From assembly GCA_021772975.1 (NCBI GenBank), contig JAJFKY010000006.1, positions 1-64,000 of the forward strand: a stretch of DNA of 64,000 bases. Reading direction: 5' to 3'. The notes beneath the pieces were generated by a model. The model ran no database searches. It was not told the origin of the DNA and was given only the letters and a program-made list of their open reading frames with translations. The position numbers and the translations under genes were made by a program. Below, in pieces: positions 38,650 to 47,589 of the stretch. Positions within the stretch are counted from its first letter, which is position 1; the number at the start of each line of letters is the position of its first letter. Source of the DNA: Gammaproteobacteria bacterium (GTDB lineage: Bacteria; Pseudomonadota; Gammaproteobacteria; Xanthomonadales; Wenzhouxiangellaceae).

Positions 38650-39309
38650 ATGGTGTTTACGGATTTCTATGACGACTTAACCGCGCGCCTGCGGGTAGCC
38701 GGCGACTGGATCTGGCCACTCGGCCTGCGTTGGATTCTGGCTTACGAATTTTTCACCGCGGGCATGACCAAACTCAACGGCAACAATTGGTTCGCCAGCC
38801 GGATCGACAGTTTTCCACAGCCATTCAAGCTGCTCGGCGCGGACTTCAGCTGGTTTGCCGCCACCTGGGGCGAACTGGTGTTCAGCGTGCTGCTGTTCTT
38901 CGGCTTATTTACCCGTTTTGCGGCGTTTTCACTGGTGGTGATTACCGCCGTGGCCATCGTCACTGTGCACTGGCCGGCGGACTGGTCAAGCCTGGCGGAA
39001 CTGTGGAAAGGTTATTCCGTATCCCGGGTGGTTGAAGACGGGCAGTTTTTCGGTAACTTCCGGATTCCGCTGCTGTTCCTGCTGATGCTGCTGCCACTGG
39101 TGTTTCATGGCGCCGGAAAACTGAGCGTTGATCAGATTCTGTTAATTCTGACCGCGCGCTCCGGTGATAACCGCCGCATCAGCGACGTCAATGCGGCCGG
39201 CTTTGCGTTCCTGATACTGGCCGTACCCTTGATCTTCCTGATGCCGATCACCGGGTTTGTATTTCTGGCGATTGCCGCACTGTGCTTTGCCATTCCCCGG
39301 TTTAGCTAA
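38650..39309 (+). CDS. DoxX-family membrane protein (HvfD-like)
   Basis: A 219-aa integral membrane protein with DoxX features: LGLRWILAYEFFTAGMTKLNG near the N-terminus and four or more hydrophobic helices. DoxX proteins are common last genes in hvf/buf operons; a redox or transport role is suspected but unproven. A GGGAG site lies 9 bases before the ATG. It follows hvfC by 46 bases and is followed by a strong terminator. Confidence 0.88.
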   Translation: MVFTDFYDDLTARLRVAGDWIWPLGLRWILAYEFFTAGMTKLNGNNWFASRIDSFPQPFKLLGADFSWFAATWGELVFSVLLFFGLFTRFAAFSLVVITAVAIVTVHWPADWSSLAELWKGYSVSRVVEDGQFFGNFRIPLLFLLMLLPLVFHGAGKLSVDQILLILTARSGDNRRISDVNAAGFAFLILAVPLIFLMPITGFVFLAIAALCFAIPRFS

Positions 39310-39332
39310 ACAGCCCATCAATTGCTGTATTC

Positions 39333-39361
39333 AAAGCGCCGCACCGCGGCGCTTTTTATTT
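39333..39361 (+). terminator. Rho-independent terminator of the hvf-type operon
   Basis: AAAGCGCCGC (39333-39342) pairs with GCGGCGCTTT (39346-39355) across a three-base loop; the stem runs into a T-rich tail TTTTTATTT. It lies 24 bases after the DoxX stop. Confidence 0.85.
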
Positions 39362-39445
39362 GCCTGGCTGATCACCCCGGGCGTACACTGAAATCCGAGG
39401 GGACCACGCCACAATCACTCAAGGTTTTTATTCAGGAGTACGACA

Positions 39446-39799
39446 ATGGCCAATACTATCGTCTGGTTTGATCTTCCGGTGCTGGATTTGCAGCGTGCAA
39501 TTGATTTTTACAGTGCGGTACTGGTCACCAGGGTCAGCGAGGAGTTTCCAGGCGTGGCGGTGTTTTCCCATCAGCAGCAAGAAGTGGCCGGGTGCCTGTT
39601 TGTCAGCGCTACGCACAAGCCATCCAGGGATGGCGCGCTGTTGTATTTTAATGTGAACGGCCGCCTGCAGGATGCAGTAGACATTGCCCAACAGCACGGC
39701 GGTACCCTGGAGCAGGCTCCGCATGCGATCGGACCACATGGCTTCCGGTCAGTGTTACTGGATAGCGAAGGCAACCGCATCGTACTGCACTCGGAATAA
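39446..39799 (+). CDS. VOC-family (glyoxalase/bleomycin-resistance fold) protein
   Basis: A 117-aa protein with the paired beta-alpha-beta-beta-beta pattern of the vicinal oxygen chelate fold: ANTIVWFDLPVLDLQRAIDF, YFNVNGRLQDAVDIAQQHGG and FRSVLLDSEGNRIVLHS. An AGGAG site precedes the ATG. It resembles small PhnB/YdcJ-type VOC proteins of unknown substrate; metal ligands are not obvious. Stands alone between a terminator and a REP-like cluster. Confidence 0.85.
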   Translation: MANTIVWFDLPVLDLQRAIDFYSAVLVTRVSEEFPGVAVFSHQQQEVAGCLFVSATHKPSRDGALLYFNVNGRLQDAVDIAQQHGGTLEQAPHAIGPHGFRSVLLDSEGNRIVLHSE

Positions 39800-39868
39800 A
39801 CCCCGCGGGCCTGAAGCGCGCCCGGGCATGTCATTACTGGGCACGCCATCAAAACCAGCCCATCCACA

Positions 39869-40033
39869 CACTGTAAGAGCCCGCTTGCGGGTGACCAACA
39901 GGTAGACGCTTTCGCCCGCAAGCGGGCTGTTACAATCCATGCGGATTTTTCGCGCTCAAGCGCCCGCAAGCGGGCTGTTACAATCCATGCGGATTTTTCG
40001 CGCTCAAGCGTCCGCAAGCGGGCTCTTACAGTG
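39869..40033. repeat. REP-like palindrome cluster (BIME-like) with 48-bp tandem units
   Basis: Two 22-base arms (39869-39890 and 40012-40033) are exact inverted copies, each carrying CCCGC-TTGCGGG-type palindromes after CTGTAAGAGC. Between them a 48-bp unit begins at 39913, 39961 and, partially, at 40009. The core resembles the extragenic REP palindromes of Pseudomonas and Stenotrophomonas (GTAGGAGC..GCTTGC). REPs are moved by RAYT transposases; none is in this window. It lies between the VOC gene and the aspS stop, where it could also end transcription. Confidence 0.82.
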
Positions 40034-40088
40034 CTGCTGCCAGTTAACCGAAAGAACCGGGTAACAGGCGATCTATTCCTGCGGTGAT

Positions 40089-41858
40089 CTATTCCCGCTC
40101 GGGCTTGACAACTTGAATAGACAGTTCCTGCAGCTGGGCCGGATCAATCACCGAGGGCGCCGAAGTCAGCGGGCAGGCGGCCGTGGTGGTTTTCGGGAAG
40201 GCAATCACATCACGGATGGAGTTCTCGCCCGTCATCAAAGCGGTAATCCGATCCAGGCCGAAGGCAATGCCGCCCATCGGTGGACAGCCGTATTTGAGTG
40301 CTTCCAGCAAAAACCCGAAGCGCTCCTGAGCGTCTTCCAGGGTTATACCCAATAATTCAAACACCGCCTGCTGCATATCGGGGCGGTGAATACGGATCGA
40401 GCCACCACCGATCTCGGTACCGTTAAGCACCATGTCGTAACCGCGCGACAGGGCGGTGGCGGCAGTTTGCTTCAGCGTCTGAACGTCATCAGTGGTGGCG
40501 GCGGTAAACGGATGATGCAGGGCATAGAACCGCTGTGTTTCAGCATCCCACTCGAACATCGGAAAATCCACCACCCACAACGGCCGCCAGCCTTCCGCCA
40601 CCTGTCCGGTATCCTGGCCCGCCTGCAGACGCAGCGCGCCCATTGACTGATTGACCGTATCCGCATCCCCGGCGCCAAACAGCAGCAGGTCACCCGCCTG
40701 TGCCTGGCTGTGTTCCAGCAAGGCATTGATGATGCTGTCATCCAGGAACTTGGCGATCGGCGACTGCACGCCGGCCACGCCCTGCCCGGTTTGCTTGACC
40801 TTAATCCAGGCCAGGCCTTTGGCGCCGTAACGGGCCACAAACGCGGTGTATTCATCAATCTGCTTACGGCTGAAATCAGCTGCACCCGGTACCCGCAATA
40901 CCGCGACCCGACCCTGGGGGTCATTGGCGGGGCCGGAAAATACCTTGAAACCACATCCGGCGACCCATTCATCGACCGTGATCAGTTCCATCGCTATACG
41001 TAAATCCGGCTTGTCCGAACCAAAGCGCAGCATGGCTTCGTGCCAGCTCATGCGCGGAAAGTCCGGCAACTCAATAGCGAGCACATCCCGGAAACACTGT
41101 TTAATCAGGCTTTCCGCCATGGCCTGCACATCAGCCTCGCTGACAAACGCCATCTCAATATCCAGCTGGGTGAACTCCGGCTGGCGATCGGCGCGCAAGT
41201 CCTCATCACGAAAGCAGCGGGCAATCTGATAATAGCGGTCCATGCCACCCATCATCAGCAGCTGTTTGAATAACTGCGGGGACTGCGGCAAAGCATAAAA
41301 CTTACCCGGATTGACCCGCGATGGCAGCAGGTAATCGCGCGCGCCTTCGGGTGTGGCTTTGGTCAGGATCGGTGTTTCGATGTCCTGAAAATCCTGGCCA
41401 TCCAGATGGCGGCGGATAGCACGCGTCAAACGGGTGCGCAAGCGCAGGTTGTGCTGCATCCGCGGCCGGCGCATATCCAGATAACGGTAGCGCAGGCGCA
41501 CTTCTTCGCTGTCATCATCTGACATCAATAACGGCAGCGGCTCAGCGGCATTCAGAATCTCCAGCTGCCCGGCCAGCACTTCCACTTTGCCGGTGTGCAT
41601 ATCGGCATTCCACTGACTTTCCGGGCGATCGCGCACCTGTCCGGTGACCCGGATGCAGAACTCGTTGCGCAGCTTTTCCGCCACCGCAAAAGCCGCCTGA
41701 TTGTCCGGCTCGATCACCACCTGGACTACGCCGTGATGATCACGCAGGCCGACAAACACCAGTCCGCCCATATCCCGGCTGCGCTGCACCCAACCACACA
41801 GGGTGACGGTTTGGCCGGTCAGGTTTTCATCAATCAGTCCACAAAAATGAGTTCGCAT
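40089..41858 (-). CDS. aspS: Aspartate--tRNA ligase (bacterial type)
   Basis: Class II synthetase of 589 aa: N-terminal OB fold ([22 protein letters not shown]), motif 2 [21 protein letters not shown], bacterial GAD insertion, and motif 3 [15 protein letters not shown]. An AGGAAG site precedes the ATG at 41858; an adjacent TTG is less likely. Downstream of fmdB on the same strand by about 20 bases. Confidence 0.97.
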   Translation of the reverse strand: MRTHFCGLIDENLTGQTVTLCGWVQRSRDMGGLVFVGLRDHHGVVQVVIEPDNQAAFAVAEKLRNEFCIRVTGQVRDRPESQWNADMHTGKVEVLAGQLEILNAAEPLPLLMSDDDSEEVRLRYRYLDMRRPRMQHNLRLRTRLTRAIRRHLDGQDFQDIETPILTKATPEGARDYLLPSRVNPGKFYALPQSPQLFKQLLMMGGMDRYYQIARCFRDEDLRADRQPEFTQLDIEMAFVSEADVQAMAESLIKQCFRDVLAIELPDFPRMSWHEAMLRFGSDKPDLRIAMELITVDEWVAGCGFKVFSGPANDPQGRVAVLRVPGAADFSRKQIDEYTAFVARYGAKGLAWIKVKQTGQGVAGVQSPIAKFLDDSIINALLEHSQAQAGDLLLFGAGDADTVNQSMGALRLQAGQDTGQVAEGWRPLWVVDFPMFEWDAETQRFYALHHPFTAATTDDVQTLKQTAATALSRGYDMVLNGTEIGGGSIRIHRPDMQQAVFELLGITLEDAQERFGFLLEALKYGCPPMGGIAFGLDRITALMTGENSIRDVIAFPKTTTAACPLTSAPSVIDPAQLQELSIQVVKPERE

Positions 41859-41880
41859 CAATCTTCCTATCTGGTCTTAA

Positions 41881-42270
41881 TCAGGCCGATGCGGAGCCGG
41901 CGTTGCTGCTGGTTTTCCGCTCGCCTCTGTCTTTGCTCGAGGTGGCTTTGCCTGAAGTGTCTTTGCTGCTGGATGAGCCCGCGGGTTTGGCATCTGCTGC
42001 AGGTTTGTCCTTACCCGCTGATTTGCTATCAGCGGCGCCGGCTGATGCTTTTCCGGTATCCGAATCACCGGCCAGATTGCGTTTACCGTCCTGCTTGAAA
42101 TCGGTTTCGTACCAGCCCGAACCTTTCAACCGAAAGGCTGCCGCTGAAATCAGCTTTTTCAGGGCCGGCTTGGCACAGGCAGGGCAATCCACCAGCGGTG
42201 CATCGCTCATCCGCTGCAACTTTTCCAGTTCATGACCGCATTGCTGACAACGGTATTCATAAATTGGCAT
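41881..42270 (-). CDS. FmdB-family zinc-ribbon protein
   Basis: A 129-aa protein with the FmdB zinc ribbon: MPIYEYRCQQCGHELEKLQR and a second pair CPAC, four cysteines for zinc. The C-terminal half (about 60-129) is low-complexity Ser/Lys/Ala/Asp. Family function is unknown, though regulatory roles have been suggested. It precedes aspS, a pairing often seen in proteobacteria. Confidence 0.9.
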   Translation of the reverse strand: MPIYEYRCQQCGHELEKLQRMSDAPLVDCPACAKPALKKLISAAAFRLKGSGWYETDFKQDGKRNLAGDSDTGKASAGAADSKSAGKDKPAADAKPAGSSSSKDTSGKATSSKDRGERKTSSNAGSASA

Positions 42271-42384
42271 GGCTTCACCTATTCAGCACGTTGATTACAA
42301 CTGCGCAGTATGGGGGCAAACCGTTTGAAAGCCAATCGCCTGCATAGGTTAAAATAGGTGCTTATCTGATCTGCCGAGGACACC

Positions 42385-44121
42385 ATGAAAGCAAGCCACA
42401 ACTGGATTTTGAGCCCCGCCATTGCTCTGCTGCTGAGCGCCTGCCAGCCATCAGAACCGGAAGCGCCCGCGGTAACCAGTACGCCCCCCAGTAGCGCAAC
42501 CAGCAGCACCGGCAATCCAACCGGGCTGCCTGCCACAGCCCGACAGGCGCTTAGCGCCGCGCAGGACTTCGAGCGCAGCAGATTGGATATTTACGTCCCG
42601 GTCCGACTGACCGCCGAGATCGGGCACCTGAATGATGCTCAAGTACGCATGCTGGCCAAGCTGATTGAAGCCAGCAAGATTATGGATCAGCTTTACTGGC
42701 TACAGGCTTACGGTGAACCCGGGCCTCTGCTCAGCAGGATTGACGATCAGGCGCTGCGCCGCTTTGCCGATATCAATTACGGCCCCTGGGACCGCCTGAA
42801 TGGTGATAAACCGTTTGTCGCCGGCGTTGGCCCAAAACCGCCCGGTGCGCGTTTTTATCCGACGGATATGACCAAAGCTGAATTCGAAGCCTGGGATAAC
42901 CCGGATAAAACCGGTTTGTACTCACTGGTAGAGCGCAATGCAGTGGGTGAACTGAGTTTGATCTACTACCATCAGGCCTACGCACCGCAGCTGCGGCGTG
43001 CCGCCGAACTGCTGCGCGAGGCCGCTGAGCTGGCCGTTGATCCGGGCTTCGCCAATTACCTGAAATTGCGTGCCGCCGCGCTGCTAACCAGCGACTATCA
43101 GGCCAGCGATCTGGCCTGGATGGACATGAAAGACAATCCGGTTGAGCTGGTATTCGGGCCGATCGAAACCTACGAGGACCTGCTGTACGGCTATCGGACG
43201 GCGTTCGAGGCCTATGTCCTGATCAAAGACCTGGAATGGAGTGAGCGGCTGGCCCGTTTCGCCCAGTACCTGCCGCAGCTGCAGCAGGACCTGCCGGTGG
43301 ATGACGCCTACAAACAGGAAAGCCCGGGCAGCGATGCCGACCTGAACGCCTACGATGTGATTTATTATGCCGGGCACAGCAACGCCGGCTCCAAGACCAT
43401 CGCCATCAACCTGCCCAACGATGAGCAGGTCCAACTGCAGAAAGGCACCCGCCGCCTGCAGCTCAAAAACGCCATGCAGGCTAAATTCGATAAAATTCTG
43501 GTGCCCATCAGTGAATCGCTGATCGTGGCCGAGCAACGCCCGCATGTCACCTTCGACGCCTTTTTCGCCAACACCATGTTTCATGAAGTAGCCCACGGTC
43601 TGGGCATCAAGAACACCATCAACGACAGCGGCACGGTGCGCGAAGCCCTCAAGGAACACGCTTCGCCGTTTGAAGAAGGCAAGGCCGATATTCTCGGTCT
43701 GTACATGATCCAGCAATTACGCAAAAACGGCGAACTCAACGCAGGCGAATTAATGGATAATTATGTCACCTTTATGGCTGGCATCTTCCGCTCGATACGC
43801 TTCGGCGCCTCCAGCGCGCACGGCCGCGCCAACCTGGTGCGGTTTAATTACTTCCGCGACCAGGGTGCGTTTACCCGTGATGCGGATACGGGTGAATACA
43901 GCATCAATATTGAAAACTTTGAAAGCGCCATCGAATCACTCAGCCGTTTATTACTGACCATCCAGGGCGACGGCGACTACGCCACCGCCGGACAGCTGCT
44001 GGCCGAAAAAGGCAATATCCCGCCTGATCTGCAAAGCGATCTGGATCGTTTATCGCAACAGTCTATTCCGGTGGATATTGTGTTTGAGCAGGGTGTTGAG
44101 GTGATGGGGTTGCAGGAATAA
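42385..44121 (+). CDS. M49-like zinc metallopeptidase lipoprotein
   Basis: A 578-aa lipoprotein with signal and lipobox LLLSAC (Cys20), a Pro/Ser-rich linker, and a domain related to dipeptidyl-peptidase III and plant NUDT3-type M49 proteins: SNAGSKTIAINLPNDEQVQL, KILVPISESLI, FFANTMFHEVAHGLGIKNTI and FEEGKADILGLYMI. The zinc site is HEVAH (about 400), a plain HEXXH rather than the HELLGH of classical DPP III; the downstream Glu in EEGKAD is the likely third ligand. It would act at the membrane or in the periplasm on peptides; the specificity is unknown. Confidence 0.85.
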   Translation: MKASHNWILSPAIALLLSACQPSEPEAPAVTSTPPSSATSSTGNPTGLPATARQALSAAQDFERSRLDIYVPVRLTAEIGHLNDAQVRMLAKLIEASKIMDQLYWLQAYGEPGPLLSRIDDQALRRFADINYGPWDRLNGDKPFVAGVGPKPPGARFYPTDMTKAEFEAWDNPDKTGLYSLVERNAVGELSLIYYHQAYAPQLRRAAELLREAAELAVDPGFANYLKLRAAALLTSDYQASDLAWMDMKDNPVELVFGPIETYEDLLYGYRTAFEAYVLIKDLEWSERLARFAQYLPQLQQDLPVDDAYKQESPGSDADLNAYDVIYYAGHSNAGSKTIAINLPNDEQVQLQKGTRRLQLKNAMQAKFDKILVPISESLIVAEQRPHVTFDAFFANTMFHEVAHGLGIKNTINDSGTVREALKEHASPFEEGKADILGLYMIQQLRKNGELNAGELMDNYVTFMAGIFRSIRFGASSAHGRANLVRFNYFRDQGAFTRDADTGEYSINIENFESAIESLSRLLLTIQGDGDYATAGQLLAEKGNIPPDLQSDLDRLSQQSIPVDIVFEQGVEVMGLQE

Positions 44122-44197
44122 TACATCCACAGATTGCGCGGATTACGCACAGAAGGAAAAGAAATAATCCACAGATTTAAACAGATTATTTTGTAGC

Positions 44198-44222
44198 ATG
44201 CGGTGAGCTTTGCGAACCGCAT
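44198..44222. repeat. Intergenic hairpin repeat (ATGCGGT/ACCGCAT)
   Basis: ATGCGGT at 44198-44204 and ACCGCAT at 44216-44222 form a perfect 7-bp stem. The form GATGCGGT...ACCGCATC is a familiar dispersed intergenic motif in proteobacteria. A second small inverted repeat, AATAATC/GATTATT, lies just upstream. Confidence 0.5.
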
Positions 44223-44265
44223 CAACCAAACCAACAAGCTCTAAACCCTTCGTAATTATTTCATT

Positions 44266-44949
44266 ATGTGGAAAAAATCTATAAAAGATAAAGCCTTAGT
44301 TTCATGTGGCAGAAAATGCTGCATTTGTCATCGTTTCTGCGGGGTGAAGATGGAGTTGCACCACATAGTTCCCGAATCGAACGGAGGGAAATCAACATTT
44401 GAAAACTGTATTCCTCTTTGCTTCGATTGCCACGCAGATGCTGGCCACTATAATCCGAAACATCCAAAAGGAACAAAATATTCACCTACCGAACTAAAGA
44501 AGCATCGTGATAATTGGTATTCTGCGATACGACAATTGACCGCCGAAGAAGCACTGCGAGTTGAACAAGCTATTAAAGCCAATATTGAAGTTTACGAAGG
44601 CCAAGAAATAGAGCTGATAGGTTTCGTTTGGCGAGAAGCTTTCCCGGGCCCGCCAAATTATGAGTCATTTGAAACTGACTCAATCGAAACATACTGGATG
44701 TTCGTGCTTCCCGAAGAAATCGCACTGTTTACATCTGACCTCGAATATGGTGGCATATTCAAAATTGAAGGCATAAAAAAACTACAACTGCTCGTAAACC
44801 CCGAATTCTATAAAGAAAACAAACACATTGTCTTAACAAATATAAACATCAAAGGTAAGCTTTATTGTTCTCGCACTGGGCATCATCACGGTGATGCCTT
44901 GTTTGAAGTAATTTCTTTTGCAACAGAATCTCTTGGTGGCCAGATTTAA
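44266..44949 (+). CDS. HNH endonuclease with DUF4431-like C-terminal domain
   Basis: A 227-aa protein. Residues 1-90 hold an HNH nuclease: CCICHRFC, MELHHIVPESNGGKSTFENC and LCFDCHADAGH, with the Cys pairs of a structural zinc site. Residues about 95-227 form a separate domain with EIELIGFVWREAFPGPPNY, resembling the GPPxY motif of DUF4431 proteins. The gene is clearly more AT-rich than its neighbours and is bordered by repeats, suggesting transfer. No good ribosome site is visible before the ATG. It could be a lone restriction-like or defence nuclease; no partner gene is adjacent. Confidence 0.82.
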   Translation: MWKKSIKDKALVSCGRKCCICHRFCGVKMELHHIVPESNGGKSTFENCIPLCFDCHADAGHYNPKHPKGTKYSPTELKKHRDNWYSAIRQLTAEEALRVEQAIKANIEVYEGQEIELIGFVWREAFPGPPNYESFETDSIETYWMFVLPEEIALFTSDLEYGGIFKIEGIKKLQLLVNPEFYKENKHIVLTNINIKGKLYCSRTGHHHGDALFEVISFATESLGGQI

Positions 44950-45696
44950 CTTGGACGAGGCCATACAGATGCAGAAAAAGGGTTAGAGTGCACTATAAGA
45001 AAGTACGTCGCATCAACTCGTAACGCGAGCGGAGAAGCCTGCTGTCGTTGAACTCTACGAATAGCACGACAGATTCCTCGTCGCTGCGCTCACCAGGCTC
45101 ACCAGATTCTCGTCTGCGCACCCATTTATTACTCTATGTTAAAAAACAAACCACGGACATCACCTAAACGCCGCATACCCAGCAATCTGATGTAGGGTGG
45201 GCTGTAACCCACCACTCTCAAAGGAACTGAATTAAACACGGCATGGTTAGGCCGAACATTTGATGGGAAAGTACGTCGCATCAGCTCACAAAGCGAGCAG
45301 TGAAACCTTTCTGCGCGGAATGACACGGATAGCGTGCGGAGATTCTTCACTGCGTTCAGAATGACAAACTATTCCGGTTCGCCCAACACCCTCCAAACTC
45401 CAATCAATCCTGTCATCCTGAGCACCAGCGAAGGATATCCCCATCACTACCCATCAGTCCAACCCAAGAGATTCTTCACTGCGTTCAGAATGACAAACTA
45501 TTCCGGTCCGCCCAACACCCCTCAAACCCCAATCAATCCTGTCATCCTGAGCACCAGCGAAGGATCTCCCCACCACTACCCATCTATCCAGCCCAAGAGA
45601 TTCTTCACTGCGTTCAGAATGACAGATTAGCCTGGGGTAGGCTGGGTCAGTCTATGTATGTGGATAAATATTATGTGCAATTCGCGAATGTAATGT
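44950..45696. other. Gene-free, repeat-rich intergenic island
   Basis: No credible gene. A sequence GAAAGTACGTCGCATCARCTC occurs near 44999 and again near 45267. A GGTGGG-CTGTA-CCCACC palindrome lies near 45195-45215. The 129-bp tandem repeat listed separately fills 45341-45626. Mixed repeat families in one gap suggest repeated insertion. Confidence 0.65.
45341..45626. repeat. 129-bp tandem repeat, about 2.2 copies
   Basis: The segment GATTCTTCACTGCGTTCAGA followed by ATGACA begins at 45341, 45470 and 45599, an exact 129-base period. Between them lies a second common repeat, GTCATCCTGAGCACCAGCGA. Such segments are dispersed in many genomes and give rise to spurious reading frames. Function unknown. 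Confidence 0.8.
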
Positions 45697-47001
45697 TTAC
45701 GTATTCGGAATCCTTAACACCGCGCCAACCCGAATTCTGTCGGTGTTTAATTTATTCACCTGCCGCAGGCGATCAACGCTGATCTGATAACGGTTGGCAA
45801 TGCCGCCCAGGGTATCGCCGCTGGCAACGATATGCCGACTGGGCTGGCGGTGATTGGCGATCCAGGTGCCGGGTGGTGGCATGCTGTGGAAGTGATCATG
45901 GATGCCCTGACTGATCGCCTTGGCCAGCTTGCGCTGATGGCTCGGATCCTTAAGCTTTTTTTCTTCCTTGGGGTTACTGATAAACGCTGTTTCCACCAGT
46001 ACACTGGGCACATCAGGTGAGCGCAGGACCGCGAAATTGGCGCGCTCCACTTTGTGTTTGTGAACTTTACCCAGTTCCTTCAGCGAGTTCAGGATCGCGC
46101 CGGCCACATCGTTGCTGGACTCCAGCGTGGCGCTTTGGGATAAATCCATTAACACCGACGCCAGCACATCGTCCTTGTCATTGAGCTTGACGCCACCGAT
46201 CAGGTCGGAACGGTTTTCACCTTCAGCCAGGCGCAGAGCGGCCTCACTGGTGGCGCCGCGTCGGGACAGGATATACACCGAGCTGCCGCTGGGCTTGGGG
46301 CTATGAAACGAATCCGCGTGAATCGAAACAAACAGATCGGCGCGCTTGCGCCGGGCTATTTCGTAACGCTCGGCATGCGCAATGTAATAGTCGCTCTCCC
46401 GCACCAGAAAACTCTGAATACCGGGCATGGCATTCAAATCCTTATGCAGCAGCCTGGCAACCGCCAGGGTAATATTTTTTTCCTGAGTTTTAGTGGGGCC
46501 AATGGAACCCGGATCATCACCACCGTGGCCGGCATCAATGGCTACAATCACGTCACGCTCCGGATTCGGACTCCAGCTCGGCGCCGGCTCAATTTCCGCC
46601 CCGCCACTTTCCGGAAACAGATCAATCACCAGGCGATGACCATGCCCACCGGCAGGATCAAGCAAAAAACTCTTGGGTTTGGCCGCTTCGCCCAGATCAA
46701 ACACCACCCGCAGATTATCCTGTGCCCGGACACCGTGACGCACCCGTTTGAGGGCGCCACTGGAGCGGTCTTCGGGCAGGTGAACGGCGCCCGTCATGCG
46801 CGATTGTTTGAGGTCTATGACCACCCGGCTGGGGTTGTCCAGGGTGAAGATCTGATAATCAACTCTGGCATCCAGGTCCAGCACCGCGCGGGTTTTATCC
46901 GGCCCGGCCCAGATACGAAAATCCTTTACCTCAGCGGCCCGGCTTGCGACGGCTGCCAAAGTAAAATTCAGAAATACGATGAGCAAAACCGCGCGGCGCA
47001 T
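45697..47001 (-). CDS. amiC: N-acetylmuramoyl-L-alanine amidase AmiC-type (AMIN, Amidase_3, LysM)
   Basis: Periplasmic zinc amidase that splits peptidoglycan at septa. The 434-aa protein has a signal peptide (ending ASRAA), an AMIN domain (about 24-130), an Amidase_3 domain with DAGHGGDDPGSIG, RESDYYI, SIHADSF and VLVETAFISN (zinc His and Glu), and a C-terminal LysM (about 388-432). The extra LysM is like AmiB/AmiC of Pseudomonas and relatives. The non-catalytic NlpD at 15352-16290 is its likely activator. It lies downstream of tsaE with about 114 bases between. Confidence 0.94.
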   Translation of the reverse strand: MRRAVLLIVFLNFTLAAVASRAAEVKDFRIWAGPDKTRAVLDLDARVDYQIFTLDNPSRVVIDLKQSRMTGAVHLPEDRSSGALKRVRHGVRAQDNLRVVFDLGEAAKPKSFLLDPAGGHGHRLVIDLFPESGGAEIEPAPSWSPNPERDVIVAIDAGHGGDDPGSIGPTKTQEKNITLAVARLLHKDLNAMPGIQSFLVRESDYYIAHAERYEIARRKRADLFVSIHADSFHSPKPSGSSVYILSRRGATSEAALRLAEGENRSDLIGGVKLNDKDDVLASVLMDLSQSATLESSNDVAGAILNSLKELGKVHKHKVERANFAVLRSPDVPSVLVETAFISNPKEEKKLKDPSHQRKLAKAISQGIHDHFHSMPPPGTWIANHRQPSRHIVASGDTLGGIANRYQISVDRLRQVNKLNTDRIRVGAVLRIPNT

Positions 47002-47115
47002 AACTGCTGGTATGGATTTCCGTTGCTGAAGTAGCTTTCATAATGCAACGAAAACCACTGCTTTTCAAGGTTTTTGCTTTAAAAATCCGCTAGCTAGATG
47101 ATATTGCTAAGGTTA

Positions 47116-47589
47116 TTAATCATAAAACAGCGCTAAGCTGGCAAGCGGCGACTGAGGGTTACTCAAGTCCAGCTGCGCTGAGCGGATCGTCATATCGCCG
47201 CTTAATCCAATCTCCAGGTCGGCGGCAGGCAGCATGCCACGTCCCTTGTCCGGCCACTCCACCATCAGCAGGGTGTGTTCATCATGCAGATCACGCAAGG
47301 CCAGATACTCCAGTTCTTCCGGATCCTCCAGACGGTATAAATCCAGATGTAATACCCGCAGCGCAGGTGTCCCACCCAGCGCATACAACTCCAACAAACC
47401 ATAGGTAGGGCTTTTGACCCGCCCCTGATAGCCCAGCGCCGCCAGCAAAAACCGCACCAGCGTGGTTTTACCCATACCCAGATCACCGCGCAGATAGATA
47501 ACCTGTCCGGCCAGCCTGGCTGGCTGGCTGGCCAACTCCAGCGCCAGTTGCCGGGTATCGTCCAGGCTGGCCAGTCGCCGCACTGTCAT
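47116..47589 (-). CDS. tsaE: tRNA threonylcarbamoyladenosine biosynthesis ATPase TsaE
   Basis: ATPase of the t6A tRNA modification complex. The 157-aa protein has the P-loop GDLGMGKTTLVRFLL, SPTYGLLELY, and LDLYRLEDPEELEYLAL. Its start overlaps the nnr stop by four bases. The nnrDE-tsaE-amiC order is the same as in E. coli (yjeF-tsaE-amiB). Confidence 0.95.
   Translation of the reverse strand: MTVRRLASLDDTRQLALELASQPARLAGQVIYLRGDLGMGKTTLVRFLLAALGYQGRVKSPTYGLLELYALGGTPALRVLHLDLYRLEDPEELEYLALRDLHDEHTLLMVEWPDKGRGMLPAADLEIGLSGDMTIRSAQLDLSNPQSPLASLALFYD

Noticed and set aside
39913-40033. Short regular repeats that could suggest a CRISPR array
   Set aside because: The 48-bp units are directly adjacent with no unique spacers and contain REP-like palindromes.
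45334-45630. A 98-codon open frame with repeated RFFTAFRMT
   Set aside because: It arises from the 129-bp repeat; frames of this kind are well-known spurious products of dispersed repeats.
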